From NCBI GenBank assembly GCA_002304835.1, contig DBPK01000016.1, positions 1 to 64,000 of the forward strand: a stretch of 64,000 nt of DNA. Reading direction: 5' to 3'. The DNA comes from Firmicutes bacterium UBA1422. GTDB taxonomy: Bacteria > Bacillota > Clostridia > Peptostreptococcales > Anaerovoracaceae. The position numbers and the translations under genes were made by a program. Numbering within the stretch: the stretch's first letter is position 1; each line of letters opens with the position of its first letter. Positions 42,549 through 50,732 of the stretch are shown one piece after another. The notes beneath the pieces are model-generated. The model was not told the origin of the DNA. It saw nothing but the letters and a program-made list of their open reading frames with translations, and made no database searches.

Positions 42549-42878
42549 ATGCTGAAGAAAAACATTTTGCGCAGAAAAAGAGATTTTTCCGCGGTTTATA
42601 ACAAAGGAAAATTTGTAAGAGAAAAATACATTGTCCTATTCTACAGGAAAAACGATTTGTCTTACAACAGGATCGCTTTTTTAGCAAGTAAAAAAGTGGG
42701 AAACAGCGTAAAAAGAAACAGGGCGAGAAGGTTGATGAAAGAAAGCGTAAGAGCATCCGGTGAACCGGCATTCTCGGGATACGATATCATATTCATCGCC
42801 AGGAACACGATAAACAACAGGAAATGTGCGGATGTGAAAGAATCTATTGAAGCCGCAATAAAGAAGGTGGAAATTTGA
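42549..42878 (+). CDS. rnpA: Ribonuclease P protein component
   Basis: 109 residues with the RnpA core NILRRKRDFSAVYNKGK and the RNR motif in KKVGNSVKRNRARRLMKES. It assists the RNase P RNA in 5' tRNA processing. It lies 12 bp after rpmH and overlaps yidD by 4 bp. Confidence 0.97.
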   Translation: MLKKNILRRKRDFSAVYNKGKFVREKYIVLFYRKNDLSYNRIAFLASKKVGNSVKRNRARRLMKESVRASGEPAFSGYDIIFIARNTINNRKCADVKESIEAAIKKVEI

Positions 42879-43084
42879 AAAAGATATTTGTTCTTCTTAT
42901 AAGAGGATATCAAAAATTCATCTCACCGTTGTTCCCCCCGACATGCAGGTTTTACCCGACCTGTTCGGAGTATTTTATCCAGGCATTAGAAAAATACGGT
43001 ATTTTTAAGGGTAGTTATTTGGGAATAAGAAGAATATTAAGGTGTCATCCCTGGAATCCGGGAGGATATGACCCTTTAAAATGA
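42875..43084 (+). CDS. yidD: Membrane protein insertion efficiency factor
   Basis: 69 residues with the YidD pattern: LIRGYQKFISPLFPPTCRFYPTCSEY and HPWNPGGYDPL. It starts with TTG inside the rnpA stop, with AAGGTGG upstream. YidD proteins help membrane-protein insertion together with YidC, encoded next. Confidence 0.96.
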   Translation: MKKIFVLLIRGYQKFISPLFPPTCRFYPTCSEYFIQALEKYGIFKGSYLGIRRILRCHPWNPGGYDPLK

Positions 43085-43107
43085 TAGGATGATTTCGGAG
43101 GAATTTA

Positions 43108-43797
43108 ATGAACACGATCATAGGTGCTCTTGCACAGCCCGTAGGCTGGCTACTGAGTTCGATATATGACTTGATTGGCAATTACGGAATAACACTTATA
43201 GTTTTCACACTGATTGTAAAAGTTTGTCTTTATCCGCTTTATTCAAAGCAGATAAAATCCACAGCCAGAATGGCGCAGGTACAGCCGAAGATGAAGGCCC
43301 TTCAGCAAAAGTATGCCAACGATAAGCAGACTTTGAACATGAAGCTTTCAGAAATGTACAAAGAAGAAAAATTCAACCCTGCGGCAGGATGTCTCCCTAT
43401 GCTTATACAAATGCCAATAATCTTTGGTATATTTGCATTGCTTAGAAATCCACTGGCATATCTGCAAAGCGATGAAATGCTTTTTGCGGTCCATGAATCA
43501 TTTTTATGGATGGTGGATCTTTCTCAGCCGGACAAATGGATACTTCCCATACTGGCGGGTATCGCAACTTTTATTTCTTTCAGAATGACATCACAGCAGC
43601 AGTCAGCCGCACAGCCCGGAGGCATGGGCAGCATGATGAAAATGATGCAGTATTTTTTCCCCGTCATGATCGTTCTCATGGGAAGATCTTTTCCTGCAGG
43701 ATTGACTATTTACTGGTTCGTTGGCCAATTCATCCAGATATTCTTCAATCTGCACCTTAATAAAGTCAGGAAGAAGATCAAAGAGGGAGGAAAGTAA
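43108..43797 (+). CDS. yidC: YidC/Oxa1 membrane protein insertase
   Basis: 229 residues with five hydrophobic segments, of the short Gram-positive type without the large periplasmic domain. KSTARMAQVQPKMKALQQKY is the conserved cytoplasmic hairpin, followed by AAGCLPMLIQMPIIFGIFALLRNP. No lipobox cysteine is seen at the N-terminus. GGAGG lies 7 nt upstream of the ATG. Confidence 0.96.
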   Translation: MNTIIGALAQPVGWLLSSIYDLIGNYGITLIVFTLIVKVCLYPLYSKQIKSTARMAQVQPKMKALQQKYANDKQTLNMKLSEMYKEEKFNPAAGCLPMLIQMPIIFGIFALLRNPLAYLQSDEMLFAVHESFLWMVDLSQPDKWILPILAGIATFISFRMTSQQQSAAQPGGMGSMMKMMQYFFPVMIVLMGRSFPAGLTIYWFVGQFIQIFFNLHLNKVRKKIKEGGK

Positions 43798-43798
43798 A

Positions 43799-44620
43799 AT
43801 GAAATTTTCGGAAAAATGGGGACAGGACGTGGAAGAAGCGACACAGCTTGCCCTAAAGGATTTGAAAGCCACCATAGATGAAGTTGAAGTAACGGTAATA
43901 GAAGAGCCGTCAAAGGGATTTCTGGGTCTTGGCTCAAAACTGGCAAAGGTCAGAGTCGAGCTGAAATCAGAAAAAGACAAAGAAAAAGACGAGAAAGAAG
44001 ACCGGAAAGAAGTAAAGGAAGAACCTAAAAAACCGGCTAAAGCAAAAGAAAAGACAACAGAAAAAGAAGCCACTTCAGGAAAATCGGCAGAGGAAGAACC
44101 TTTAGTAAAAACCATCGAAGAAAAGCCGGCAAAAAGAAGATCAACGGCTGCCATAAGACCTGACGACCTGGAAGAACTTATCCAACATGAGGCTCTTGAT
44201 TTTTTAAGGCAGACCTGTGAAAAAATGGGACTGACTCTTGAAATAACCGCCAAGAAAAACGAAGAATGTATATATTTTGATATAGAAGGAAAAGATGCGG
44301 GAACCATCATAGGCAAAAGAGGCCAGACTTTGGATGCCATGCAGTATCTGACCAGTCTCGTTGTAAACAAAGAAAAAGAAAAATACATAAGAGTAGTTTT
44401 GGACGCAGAAAACTACAGGTCAAAAAGAGAAAAGACTCTTGAACAACTGGCAGACCGTCTTGCAAGAAAAGTAGTAAAAACCAGGAGATCCGTAAGACTT
44501 GAGCCAATGAATCCCTACGAAAGAATGGTAATACACGCAACTCTTCAGAATGACCCAAAGGTCAAAACCAGAAGTGAAGGTGAAGAACCATACAGAAGGG
44601 TTATAATCGAGCTCAAATAG
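43799..44620 (+). CDS. jag: RNA-binding protein Jag/KhpB
   Basis: 273 residues from ATG 43799, with GGGAGG upstream; the longer frame starting inside yidC is not used. The Jag-N domain (MKFSEKWGQDVEEATQLALKD, then EEPSKGFLGLGSKLAKVRV) precedes a Lys/Glu-rich linker of about 75 residues. A KH domain (IEGKDAGTIIGKRGQTLDAMQYL) and an R3H domain (LEPMNPYERMVIHATLQ) follow. KhpB partners KhpA in global RNA binding and affects cell elongation in Firmicutes. Confidence 0.95.
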   Translation: MKFSEKWGQDVEEATQLALKDLKATIDEVEVTVIEEPSKGFLGLGSKLAKVRVELKSEKDKEKDEKEDRKEVKEEPKKPAKAKEKTTEKEATSGKSAEEEPLVKTIEEKPAKRRSTAAIRPDDLEELIQHEALDFLRQTCEKMGLTLEITAKKNEECIYFDIEGKDAGTIIGKRGQTLDAMQYLTSLVVNKEKEKYIRVVLDAENYRSKREKTLEQLADRLARKVVKTRRSVRLEPMNPYERMVIHATLQNDPKVKTRSEGEEPYRRVIIELK

Positions 44621-44630
44621 AAAAACCGTA

Positions 44631-44660
44631 ATGGCCCGTGGTATCCACGGGCCATTTTTT
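44631..44660 (+). terminator. Terminator after jag
   Basis: TGGCCCGTGG-tat-CCACGGGCCA followed by six T, ten bp after the jag stop. It ends the rpmH operon, and mnmE starts 13 bp later, so mnmE must be read through or use a promoter I do not see. Confidence 0.93.
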
Positions 44661-44672
44661 AAAAGGAGAACA

Positions 44673-46082
44673 ATGAAGGACACCATTGTAGCCGTTTCCA
44701 CAGCCTATGGGGAGGGCGGTATAGGAATAGTAAGAATAAGCGGTGATGCAGCGGAACAGATACTTACCGATATATTTGTTCCCGCTTTTGATGTCCCCGG
44801 AAAAGAGGGGCACAAGACCCAAAGACAAATTACAGTCGGAGAAAACAGAAAACTGATTTACGGAACTGTAACAGATCCAAAAACCGGAGAAAAAATAGAT
44901 GAGGCACTGGCGGTTTTCATGAAGGGACCTGCCACATATACAAGGGAAGATATAGTGGAAATAAATTGTCACGGAAGTGTTATTTCCCTTCGAAAAACCC
45001 TGGCGCTGGTATTATCCATGGGCGCAAGACCTGCCGAAAACGGAGAGTTTACCAAAAGAGCGTTTATAAACGGCAGGCTGGATCTTTCCCAGGCAGAGGC
45101 AGTGATAGATATTATAAAGGCAAAGACCGACAAGGGTTTTGGCATTGCCATGGATCAGCTTTCGGGAAAGTACTCCAAAGAAATATCGGATATAAGAAAC
45201 AGAATCAAAGACATTCTTGTACAGATAGCGGTCAACATTGATTATCCCGATGAAGACATAGAAAAAATAATGTACGAGGACCTTAAAAAAAGCGTATCGC
45301 AAATAGGCGATATGATAGGAATTCTAATAGATTCAGCGAATACAGGAAGAATAATAAAGGAAGGACTTGATGTTGTCATAGTGGGAAGGCCCAACGTGGG
45401 AAAGTCCTCCCTTCTGAATGCTTTGCTTAGAGAATCAAGAGCCATAGTCACCGAGATACCCGGGACAACAAGAGACACCATCGAAGAAACCATAAGCCTT
45501 AAGGGCATACCGGTAAAGATAACAGACACAGCAGGGATCCACTATACCGATGACCACATTGAAAGGATCGGAATAAAAAAAAGCAAGAGTGCTTCTGAAA
45601 AAGCGGATCTTATTATTTTCATGCTGGATGCCAGTCAAAGACTTACAGATGAAGACAGAGAGATAATGGGAGCTATCATTGGGAAAAAAACCATTGTACT
45701 GATAAATAAAACCGATCTTGAGAAAAAGCTGGAGACGGATGAGATAAAAAAAACCCTTTCAAGCTGCCGGCTGATAGAGACCTCCTTATTGTCCGGCGAA
45801 GGCCTTTCCGAGATAGAAGAGGAAATTGAAAAACTTGTTTACGGAGGACATGTAAAGCAGCAAAACAGCTTACTGGTAACCAATGCAAGACATGAAACGC
45901 TGCTGAAAGAGGCTGCAAGGGCCCTTCTTGATGCAGAAAAAATGATATCGAACGGCGGGGCCTTGGAGTTTATAGAGGTGGATATAAAAAGAAGTTATGA
46001 TTTTTTGGGTGAGATAACGGGAGAAACGGTTTCAGACGATATAATAGAGGAAGTTTTCTCCAGATTCTGCCTTGGTAAGTAA
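44673..46082 (+). CDS. mnmE: tRNA modification GTPase MnmE
   Basis: 469 residues from ATG 44673, with AAGGAG upstream. The tetrahydrofolate-binding N-domain (DTIVAVSTAYGEGGIGIVRISG) is followed by a helical domain with the inserted GTPase domain (GRPNVGKSSLLNALL, DTAGIHYT, NKTDL). The protein ends in FCLGK, which carries the catalytic Cys. With MnmG it modifies wobble uridine 34. It overlaps the start region of mnmG. Confidence 0.98.
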   Translation: MKDTIVAVSTAYGEGGIGIVRISGDAAEQILTDIFVPAFDVPGKEGHKTQRQITVGENRKLIYGTVTDPKTGEKIDEALAVFMKGPATYTREDIVEINCHGSVISLRKTLALVLSMGARPAENGEFTKRAFINGRLDLSQAEAVIDIIKAKTDKGFGIAMDQLSGKYSKEISDIRNRIKDILVQIAVNIDYPDEDIEKIMYEDLKKSVSQIGDMIGILIDSANTGRIIKEGLDVVIVGRPNVGKSSLLNALLRESRAIVTEIPGTTRDTIEETISLKGIPVKITDTAGIHYTDDHIERIGIKKSKSASEKADLIIFMLDASQRLTDEDREIMGAIIGKKTIVLINKTDLEKKLETDEIKKTLSSCRLIETSLLSGEGLSEIEEEIEKLVYGGHVKQQNSLLVTNARHETLLKEAARALLDAEKMISNGGALEFIEVDIKRSYDFLGEITGETVSDDIIEEVFSRFCLGK

Positions 46083-46083
46083 G

Positions 46084-47973
46084 ATGAAAAGTTGTTCTAT
46101 GGATGAATATGATGTAATTGTGGTCGGAGCCGGTCATGCGGGATGCGAGGCGGCTCTTGCTTCTGCGCGTCTTGGCAAAAAAACTCTGCTACTGGCAATA
46201 AATCTGGAATCAGTGGCCATGATGCCCTGTAACCCTTCCATCGGAGGAACCGGAAAGGGTCATCTGGTCAGAGAAATAGATGCCCTTGGCGGAGAGATGG
46301 GCATCAATATCGATAAGACCTTTATACAGAGCAAAATGCTCAATACTGCCAAAGGTTCCGCTGTACATTCCTTAAGAGCTCAGGCCGACAAGCAGCTTTA
46401 CCATCAGGAAATGAAGAAAACCGCAGAAAACCAGGAAAACCTTGATCTGAAACAGGAGGAAGCAACGGATATAATCATAAACGAAGGAAAGGTCCAGGGG
46501 GTTATAACAAAAACCCTGATGGAATATAAATGCAGGGCGGTGATCCTGGCCACAGGCACATTCTTAAGGGGAAGGATATTTATTGGCAGCACTTCCTATG
46601 ACAGCGGCCCCAACGGTCTTTCCGCATCAATAATGCTGGCGGATAATTTAAAAAAACATGGTATACCTCTGCGAAGATTCAAGACCGGGACACCGGCAAG
46701 AGCATTGGGTTCGTCCGTCGATAAAAGTAAGATGAAAGAACAGAAAGGGGACGATACGATCACACCCTTTTCTTTTATGAATGATAATATTGAAAAGGAA
46801 CAGGTTTCATGCTGGCTTACATATACCAATGAGAAAACCCACGATGTAATAAGGGAAAACCTTGAAAAATCAGCACTTTACGGCGGATACATAGAAGGTA
46901 TCGGACCCAGATACTGTCCTTCTATCGAAGATAAAGTAAACAGGTTTTCAGACAAAAAGAGACATCAGCTTTTTGTGGAGCCCGAAGGAACAAACACCGA
47001 TGAAGTTTATCTGCAGGGCATGGCCACCAGCCTTCCAAAGGACATACAGGAGGCTTTTTATAAAACCATCGCAGGCCTTGAAAAACTAAAGATCGTAAGG
47101 CCCGGGTATGCCATTGAATATGACTGTATCGATCCCCAGGAACTTAAAATGAGCCTGGAAAACCGCAGCATAGAAAATCTGTTTTGCGCAGGACAACTCA
47201 ACGGCAGTTCCGGATATGAAGAAGCGGCGGCCCAGGGAATAATGGCGGGAATAAATGCAGTTTTGAAGATCGACGGTAAAGAACCTTTTATTCTTGACAG
47301 AAGTGAAGCATATATAGGAGTGCTGATCGATGACCTTGTAACAAAAGGAACCTCTGAACCTTACAGGATAATGACCTCGCGGGCGGAATACCGGCTTGTT
47401 TTAAGACAGGATAATGCAGATATAAGACTTACGGAAAAATCCTACAGACTTGGACTGGCATCGCAAGAAAGGTACGAAAGAGTCCTTCGAAAAAAGGAAA
47501 TCATTGAAAAAGAAGAAAGAAGACTTGAAATTACAAGAATAGATCAGGAAACAGCAAATGCTTTCCTGAATAAAACAGGAGGCTCCGGTGTAAAAAACAG
47601 CATTACCCTTTCAGAGCTTCTAAAAAGACCGGAAGTTTCATATGAGCAGTTAAAAGAGATAGACCAAGAAAGACCGGAGATGAAAAAGCATGAGGCAGAA
47701 GAACTTCAGGTCAGGATAAAGTATAAAGGATATATAGAAAAACAACTGGCACAGATCCAGCGCTTCAAAAAAACTGAAGATAGAAAACTTGATGAAAACA
47801 TGAATTACCGCGAGATCCAGGGCATCAGGGAGGAAGCAAAACAAAAGCTGGAAGCCTTAAAACCCCTTTCTCTGGGACAGGCATCAAGAATATCAGGAGT
47901 TTCCCCTGCTGACATAAACGTTATAATGATATGGCTCGAAAAGAAAAGAAGAGAGGAGCAAAGAAAGCAGTAA
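46084..47973 (+). CDS. mnmG: tRNA uridine-5-carboxymethylaminomethyl modification enzyme MnmG
   Basis: 630 residues. The FAD-binding start is DEYDVIVVGAGHAGCEAALASAR. PCNPSIGGTGKGHLVREIDALGG and GTFLRGRIFIG are family hallmarks. Starts at ATG 46084 and 46099 are both possible; neither has a strong ribosome-binding site, which fits coupling to mnmE upstream (2-bp gap). Forms the modification complex with MnmE. Confidence 0.97.
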   Translation: MKSCSMDEYDVIVVGAGHAGCEAALASARLGKKTLLLAINLESVAMMPCNPSIGGTGKGHLVREIDALGGEMGINIDKTFIQSKMLNTAKGSAVHSLRAQADKQLYHQEMKKTAENQENLDLKQEEATDIIINEGKVQGVITKTLMEYKCRAVILATGTFLRGRIFIGSTSYDSGPNGLSASIMLADNLKKHGIPLRRFKTGTPARALGSSVDKSKMKEQKGDDTITPFSFMNDNIEKEQVSCWLTYTNEKTHDVIRENLEKSALYGGYIEGIGPRYCPSIEDKVNRFSDKKRHQLFVEPEGTNTDEVYLQGMATSLPKDIQEAFYKTIAGLEKLKIVRPGYAIEYDCIDPQELKMSLENRSIENLFCAGQLNGSSGYEEAAAQGIMAGINAVLKIDGKEPFILDRSEAYIGVLIDDLVTKGTSEPYRIMTSRAEYRLVLRQDNADIRLTEKSYRLGLASQERYERVLRKKEIIEKEERRLEITRIDQETANAFLNKTGGSGVKNSITLSELLKRPEVSYEQLKEIDQERPEMKKHEAEELQVRIKYKGYIEKQLAQIQRFKKTEDRKLDENMNYREIQGIREEAKQKLEALKPLSLGQASRISGVSPADINVIMIWLEKKRREEQRKQ

Positions 47974-48041
47974 AGCCGTATGATACATTAAATCCGTATG
48001 AAATAAGAAAACCATAAAAAATATGAAAATAAGGAACCTAA

Positions 48042-48758
48042 ATGAAAAAAATAGAAACACTGCTAAAAAACTATGAAATAAAAGAAAATGTAATCAAAAT
48101 TGCCGTTCCTGCCATGGAAGAGTATATGAACAGCATACTTGAGTGGAATAAAAAGGTAAATCTTACAGCAATAACCAACAGAGAAGAGTTTATTGACAAA
48201 CATCTGGCAGATTCCCTCATGTGTGCAGGCTCAAAAGAGATCAGGAACGCAAAAACGATTATTGATGTAGGAACAGGTGCCGGATTTCCGGGTATACCTC
48301 TGGCGTTGGTTTTTCCTGAAAAAAGTTTTTTACTTCTGGATTCTCAAAACAAAAAAATCGGAATTGTAAAAGAAGCGGCAGAAAAAGCAGAGATCAGAAA
48401 CGCCATATTCATACACGGACGTGCGGAGGATCTGGCCCGAGAAAAAGACTACAGGGAGAAGTTCGACCTTTGTTTATCAAGGGCAGTTGCTCCAATGGCG
48501 GTACTTCTGGAATACTGTCTTCCGTTTGTCAGGAAAGGCGGGGATTTTTTGGCTTATAAAGGTGCAAAATGGCTGCAGGAGATGGATGCCGCTGAAAATG
48601 CCCTGGATATATTGGGCGGTAAAAAAACAAGGATCGATAAAGACGGCTGCCAGAAAGAGGGAACAGAGCATGTAGTTATATATATTCACAAAGAAAAGGA
48701 AACACCCGAAAAATATCCCCGAAAGGCTGGAAAGCCTTCCAAATATCCCCTTTTATAA
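48042..48758 (+). CDS. rsmG: 16S rRNA (guanine527-N7)-methyltransferase
   Basis: 238 residues with the RsmG SAM-binding core DVGTGAGFPGIPLALVFPE and the LSRAVAPMAVLLEY segment. AAGGAA precedes the ATG. Normal family length; next to mnmG as in most Firmicutes. The transcript ends in a palindrome that is also a parS site. Confidence 0.97.
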   Translation: MKKIETLLKNYEIKENVIKIAVPAMEEYMNSILEWNKKVNLTAITNREEFIDKHLADSLMCAGSKEIRNAKTIIDVGTGAGFPGIPLALVFPEKSFLLLDSQNKKIGIVKEAAEKAEIRNAIFIHGRAEDLAREKDYREKFDLCLSRAVAPMAVLLEYCLPFVRKGGDFLAYKGAKWLQEMDAAENALDILGGKKTRIDKDGCQKEGTEHVVIYIHKEKETPEKYPRKAGKPSKYPLL

Positions 48759-48759
48759 A

Positions 48760-48784
48760 AATGTTTCACGTGAAACATTTTTTT
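48760..48784 (+). promoter_or_regulatory. parS centromere site, also a terminator hairpin after rsmG
   Basis: TGTTTCACGTGAAACA (48762-48777) is the canonical parS sequence bound by ParB/Spo0J, a perfect 16-bp palindrome. Flanking A and T extend it to an AAATG/CATTT stem followed by seven T on the plus strand, four bp after the rsmG stop. It therefore also has the form of an intrinsic terminator. Confidence 0.95.
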
Positions 48785-48853
48785 ATTGTGGCATATTTTT
48801 AAAGTATAAGGTATAATCAAAGGGCACTTAGCACAAAGAAAGGAGGCGAGGAA

Positions 48854-49630
48854 TTGGGTAAAGCGATAGCTATTTTTAATCAGAAAGGTGGTGTTGGCAA
48901 AACCACAACCAATATAAATCTTGCCGCAAGTCTTGCACAAAAAGGAAAAAAGGTACTCGTAATAGATATAGATCCCCAGGGAAACACGACCAGCGGACTG
49001 GGGATATCCAAAAAAGACCTTGAAATTTCAACATATGAATTGCTTACAGATGATGATGCGGATGCAAAAGATGCCATCATGCACACATCTACAGAAAAGA
49101 TGGATATAATCCCGGCTAATGCACAGTTGGCCGGAGCAGAAGTGGAACTTGTACAGCTGAAAGCCAGAGAAAAAAAGCTGAAGCAGGCCATCGAAGGGAT
49201 AAAAGATTCATATGACTATATTTTTGTAGACTGTCCCCCTTCCCTTGGGCTGTTGACCATCAACTCTCTTACGGCGGTTGATTCCGTGCTGGTTCCCATA
49301 CAATGTGAGTTTTATGCCCTTGAGGGCGTCAGCCAGCTGATGAGCACCATTGAAATAGTAAGAAAGAATCTTAATCCGGACCTTCAAATACAGGGGGTTA
49401 TCCTTAGTATGTTCGACGGAAGGACAAATCTCTCCATACAGGTGGTGGAGGAAGTCAAAAAGTATTTCAAAGAAAAGGTTTACACAACGGTCATACCAAG
49501 AAATGTGAGACTGGCAGAAGCCCCCAGTTACGGCATGACCATCGCCGAGTATGACCCCGGATCCAAGGGAGCAGAAGCGTACAGGGAATTTGCGGAAGAA
49601 TTCCTGGAGATGGAGGAAAGCAATGGCTAA
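48854..49630 (+). CDS. parA: Chromosome partitioning ATPase ParA/Soj
   Basis: 258 residues with the deviant Walker A FNQKGGVGKTTTNINLAASL and DIDPQGNTTSGLG, DCPPSLGLLT, and PRNVRLAEAPSYG near the end. It starts at TTG with AAGGAGG 7 nt upstream. It works with ParB on parS sites at 48762 and 50502 to segregate origins and regulate initiation via DnaA. Overlaps parB by 8 bp. Confidence 0.97.
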   Translation: MGKAIAIFNQKGGVGKTTTNINLAASLAQKGKKVLVIDIDPQGNTTSGLGISKKDLEISTYELLTDDDADAKDAIMHTSTEKMDIIPANAQLAGAEVELVQLKAREKKLKQAIEGIKDSYDYIFVDCPPSLGLLTINSLTAVDSVLVPIQCEFYALEGVSQLMSTIEIVRKNLNPDLQIQGVILSMFDGRTNLSIQVVEEVKKYFKEKVYTTVIPRNVRLAEAPSYGMTIAEYDPGSKGAEAYREFAEEFLEMEESNG

Positions 49631-50498
49631 ACCAAAGAACAAAGGACTGGGGCGCGGCCTTGAGGCATTGATGGGAGAGGCAGCCATAGGGATCCGGGAA
49701 AAAGACGGAAAAGGAAGCGGAATAGAATATATAGACATAAATAACATAAAACCCAACAGAAATCAGCCAAGAAAAGTTTTCAGCGAAGAAAAAATAATAG
49801 AACTGGCGGATTCCATAAAAGAGCACGGAGTCATACAGCCCCTTATTGTAAGAGCCGCCGCTTCAGGATATGAACTGGTGGCAGGAGAAAGAAGATGGCG
49901 CGCAGCAAGGACCGCAGGACTTAAAGAAGTGCCATGTATACTAAGAGAGCTGACAGAAGAGGAAAACATGTTGCTGGCCGTTGTGGAAAACATGCAGCGG
50001 GAAGATCTTAATCCCATAGAAGAAGCCGAAGGACTGGGAAACATGATCGAAGCTTTCGGACTTACACAGGAACAGATATCAAAAAGTGTGGGAAAAAGCA
50101 GGCCGTATATAACAAATGCGCTGCGTTTACTAAAATTACCGGACGAAATAAAAGAAATGATAAGCAACGGAAAGATATCCCAGGGACATGGAAGGGTGCT
50201 GCTTACGGTGTCAGACAGGAAGAAACAGGTTGATCTGGCTGACAGAATAGTAAAAGAGGACCTTTCTGTGCGGGTCACCGAAGCTCTGGCGGAAGGGAAA
50301 AAAGAGCAGGACAAAAAACCAAAAACCAGAAAAATGACAAAAAATCCCGATGTTCTGCAAATCGAAAGAGAGCTAAAGGATGCGCTGGGGACAAAAGTCA
50401 GCATAAATATGACGGGCAAAAAAGGAAGAATAGAAATAGAATATTACAGCAAGGAAGAACTGGAAAGATTAATAGATCTTCTCAAACAAAAGAAATAA
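49623..50498 (+). CDS. parB: Chromosome partitioning protein ParB/Spo0J
   Basis: 291 residues from ATG 49623 (GGAGG upstream). The N-terminal KNKGLGRGLEALMGE box binds ParA. A ParB/sulfiredoxin-like CTPase domain (NRNQPRKVF, GERRWRAAR, ENMQREDLNPIEEAEG) precedes a helix-turn-helix with SVGKSRPYITNALRLLKLP and the C-terminal dimer domain. Confidence 0.97.
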   Translation: MAKPKNKGLGRGLEALMGEAAIGIREKDGKGSGIEYIDINNIKPNRNQPRKVFSEEKIIELADSIKEHGVIQPLIVRAAASGYELVAGERRWRAARTAGLKEVPCILRELTEEENMLLAVVENMQREDLNPIEEAEGLGNMIEAFGLTQEQISKSVGKSRPYITNALRLLKLPDEIKEMISNGKISQGHGRVLLTVSDRKKQVDLADRIVKEDLSVRVTEALAEGKKEQDKKPKTRKMTKNPDVLQIERELKDALGTKVSINMTGKKGRIEIEYYSKEELERLIDLLKQKK

Positions 50499-50501
50499 AA
50501 A

Positions 50502-50517
50502 TGTTTCACGGGAAACA
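50502..50517 (+). promoter_or_regulatory. Second parS site (one mismatch)
   Basis: TGTTTCACGGGAAACA differs from the canonical site only at the central T. It lies 3 bp after the parB stop, so parAB is flanked by parS sites. Confidence 0.85.
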
Positions 50518-50531
50518 TATACCTGAAAAAG

Positions 50532-50558
50532 TGGCCGATCCGAGAAGATCGGCCATTT
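50532..50558 (+). terminator. Hairpin after parB
   Basis: TGGCCGATC-cgagaa-GATCGGCCA forms a 9-bp stem, but only a short T-run follows, so termination is uncertain. Between here and hutH (50558-50732) I see only the promoter and operator listed separately. Confidence 0.5.
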
Positions 50559-50630
50559 GCGTTAATAAATATACACAATATAACTGTATCACAACAAAGA
50601 GATAAAGCGCTGATAAATTTCAAAAAACTA

Positions 50631-50659
50631 TGGAAAAAATATGTATGTTTAAGTATAAT
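50631..50659 (+). promoter_or_regulatory. Promoter of the hut operon
   Basis: TGGAAA (50631-50636) and TATAAT (50654-50659) with a 17-bp spacer. The -35 is weak, as is common for activated or repressed catabolic genes. Confidence 0.55.
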
Positions 50660-50683
50660 CAAGAAAAAGGCTACCAGAAGCAA

Positions 50684-50699
50684 ATGTATATTTATACAT
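50684..50699. promoter_or_regulatory. Inverted repeat, candidate hut operator
   Basis: ATGTATA-tt-TATACAT lies just downstream of the hut -10 and 34 bp before hutH. No hutP or hutR regulator is in the window. Confidence 0.45.
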
Positions 50700-50732
50700 A
50701 TAAATAAATATTTATAGAACGGAGACAAAAAG

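Noticed and set aside
43603..44388. Minus-strand 261-residue frame across yidC and jag
   Set aside because: Ser/Phe-rich shadow of the Lys/Glu-rich jag linker; the plus-strand genes are well conserved.
49763..50419. Minus-strand 218-residue frame across parB
   Set aside because: Antisense shadow of parB with low-complexity Ser-rich translation.
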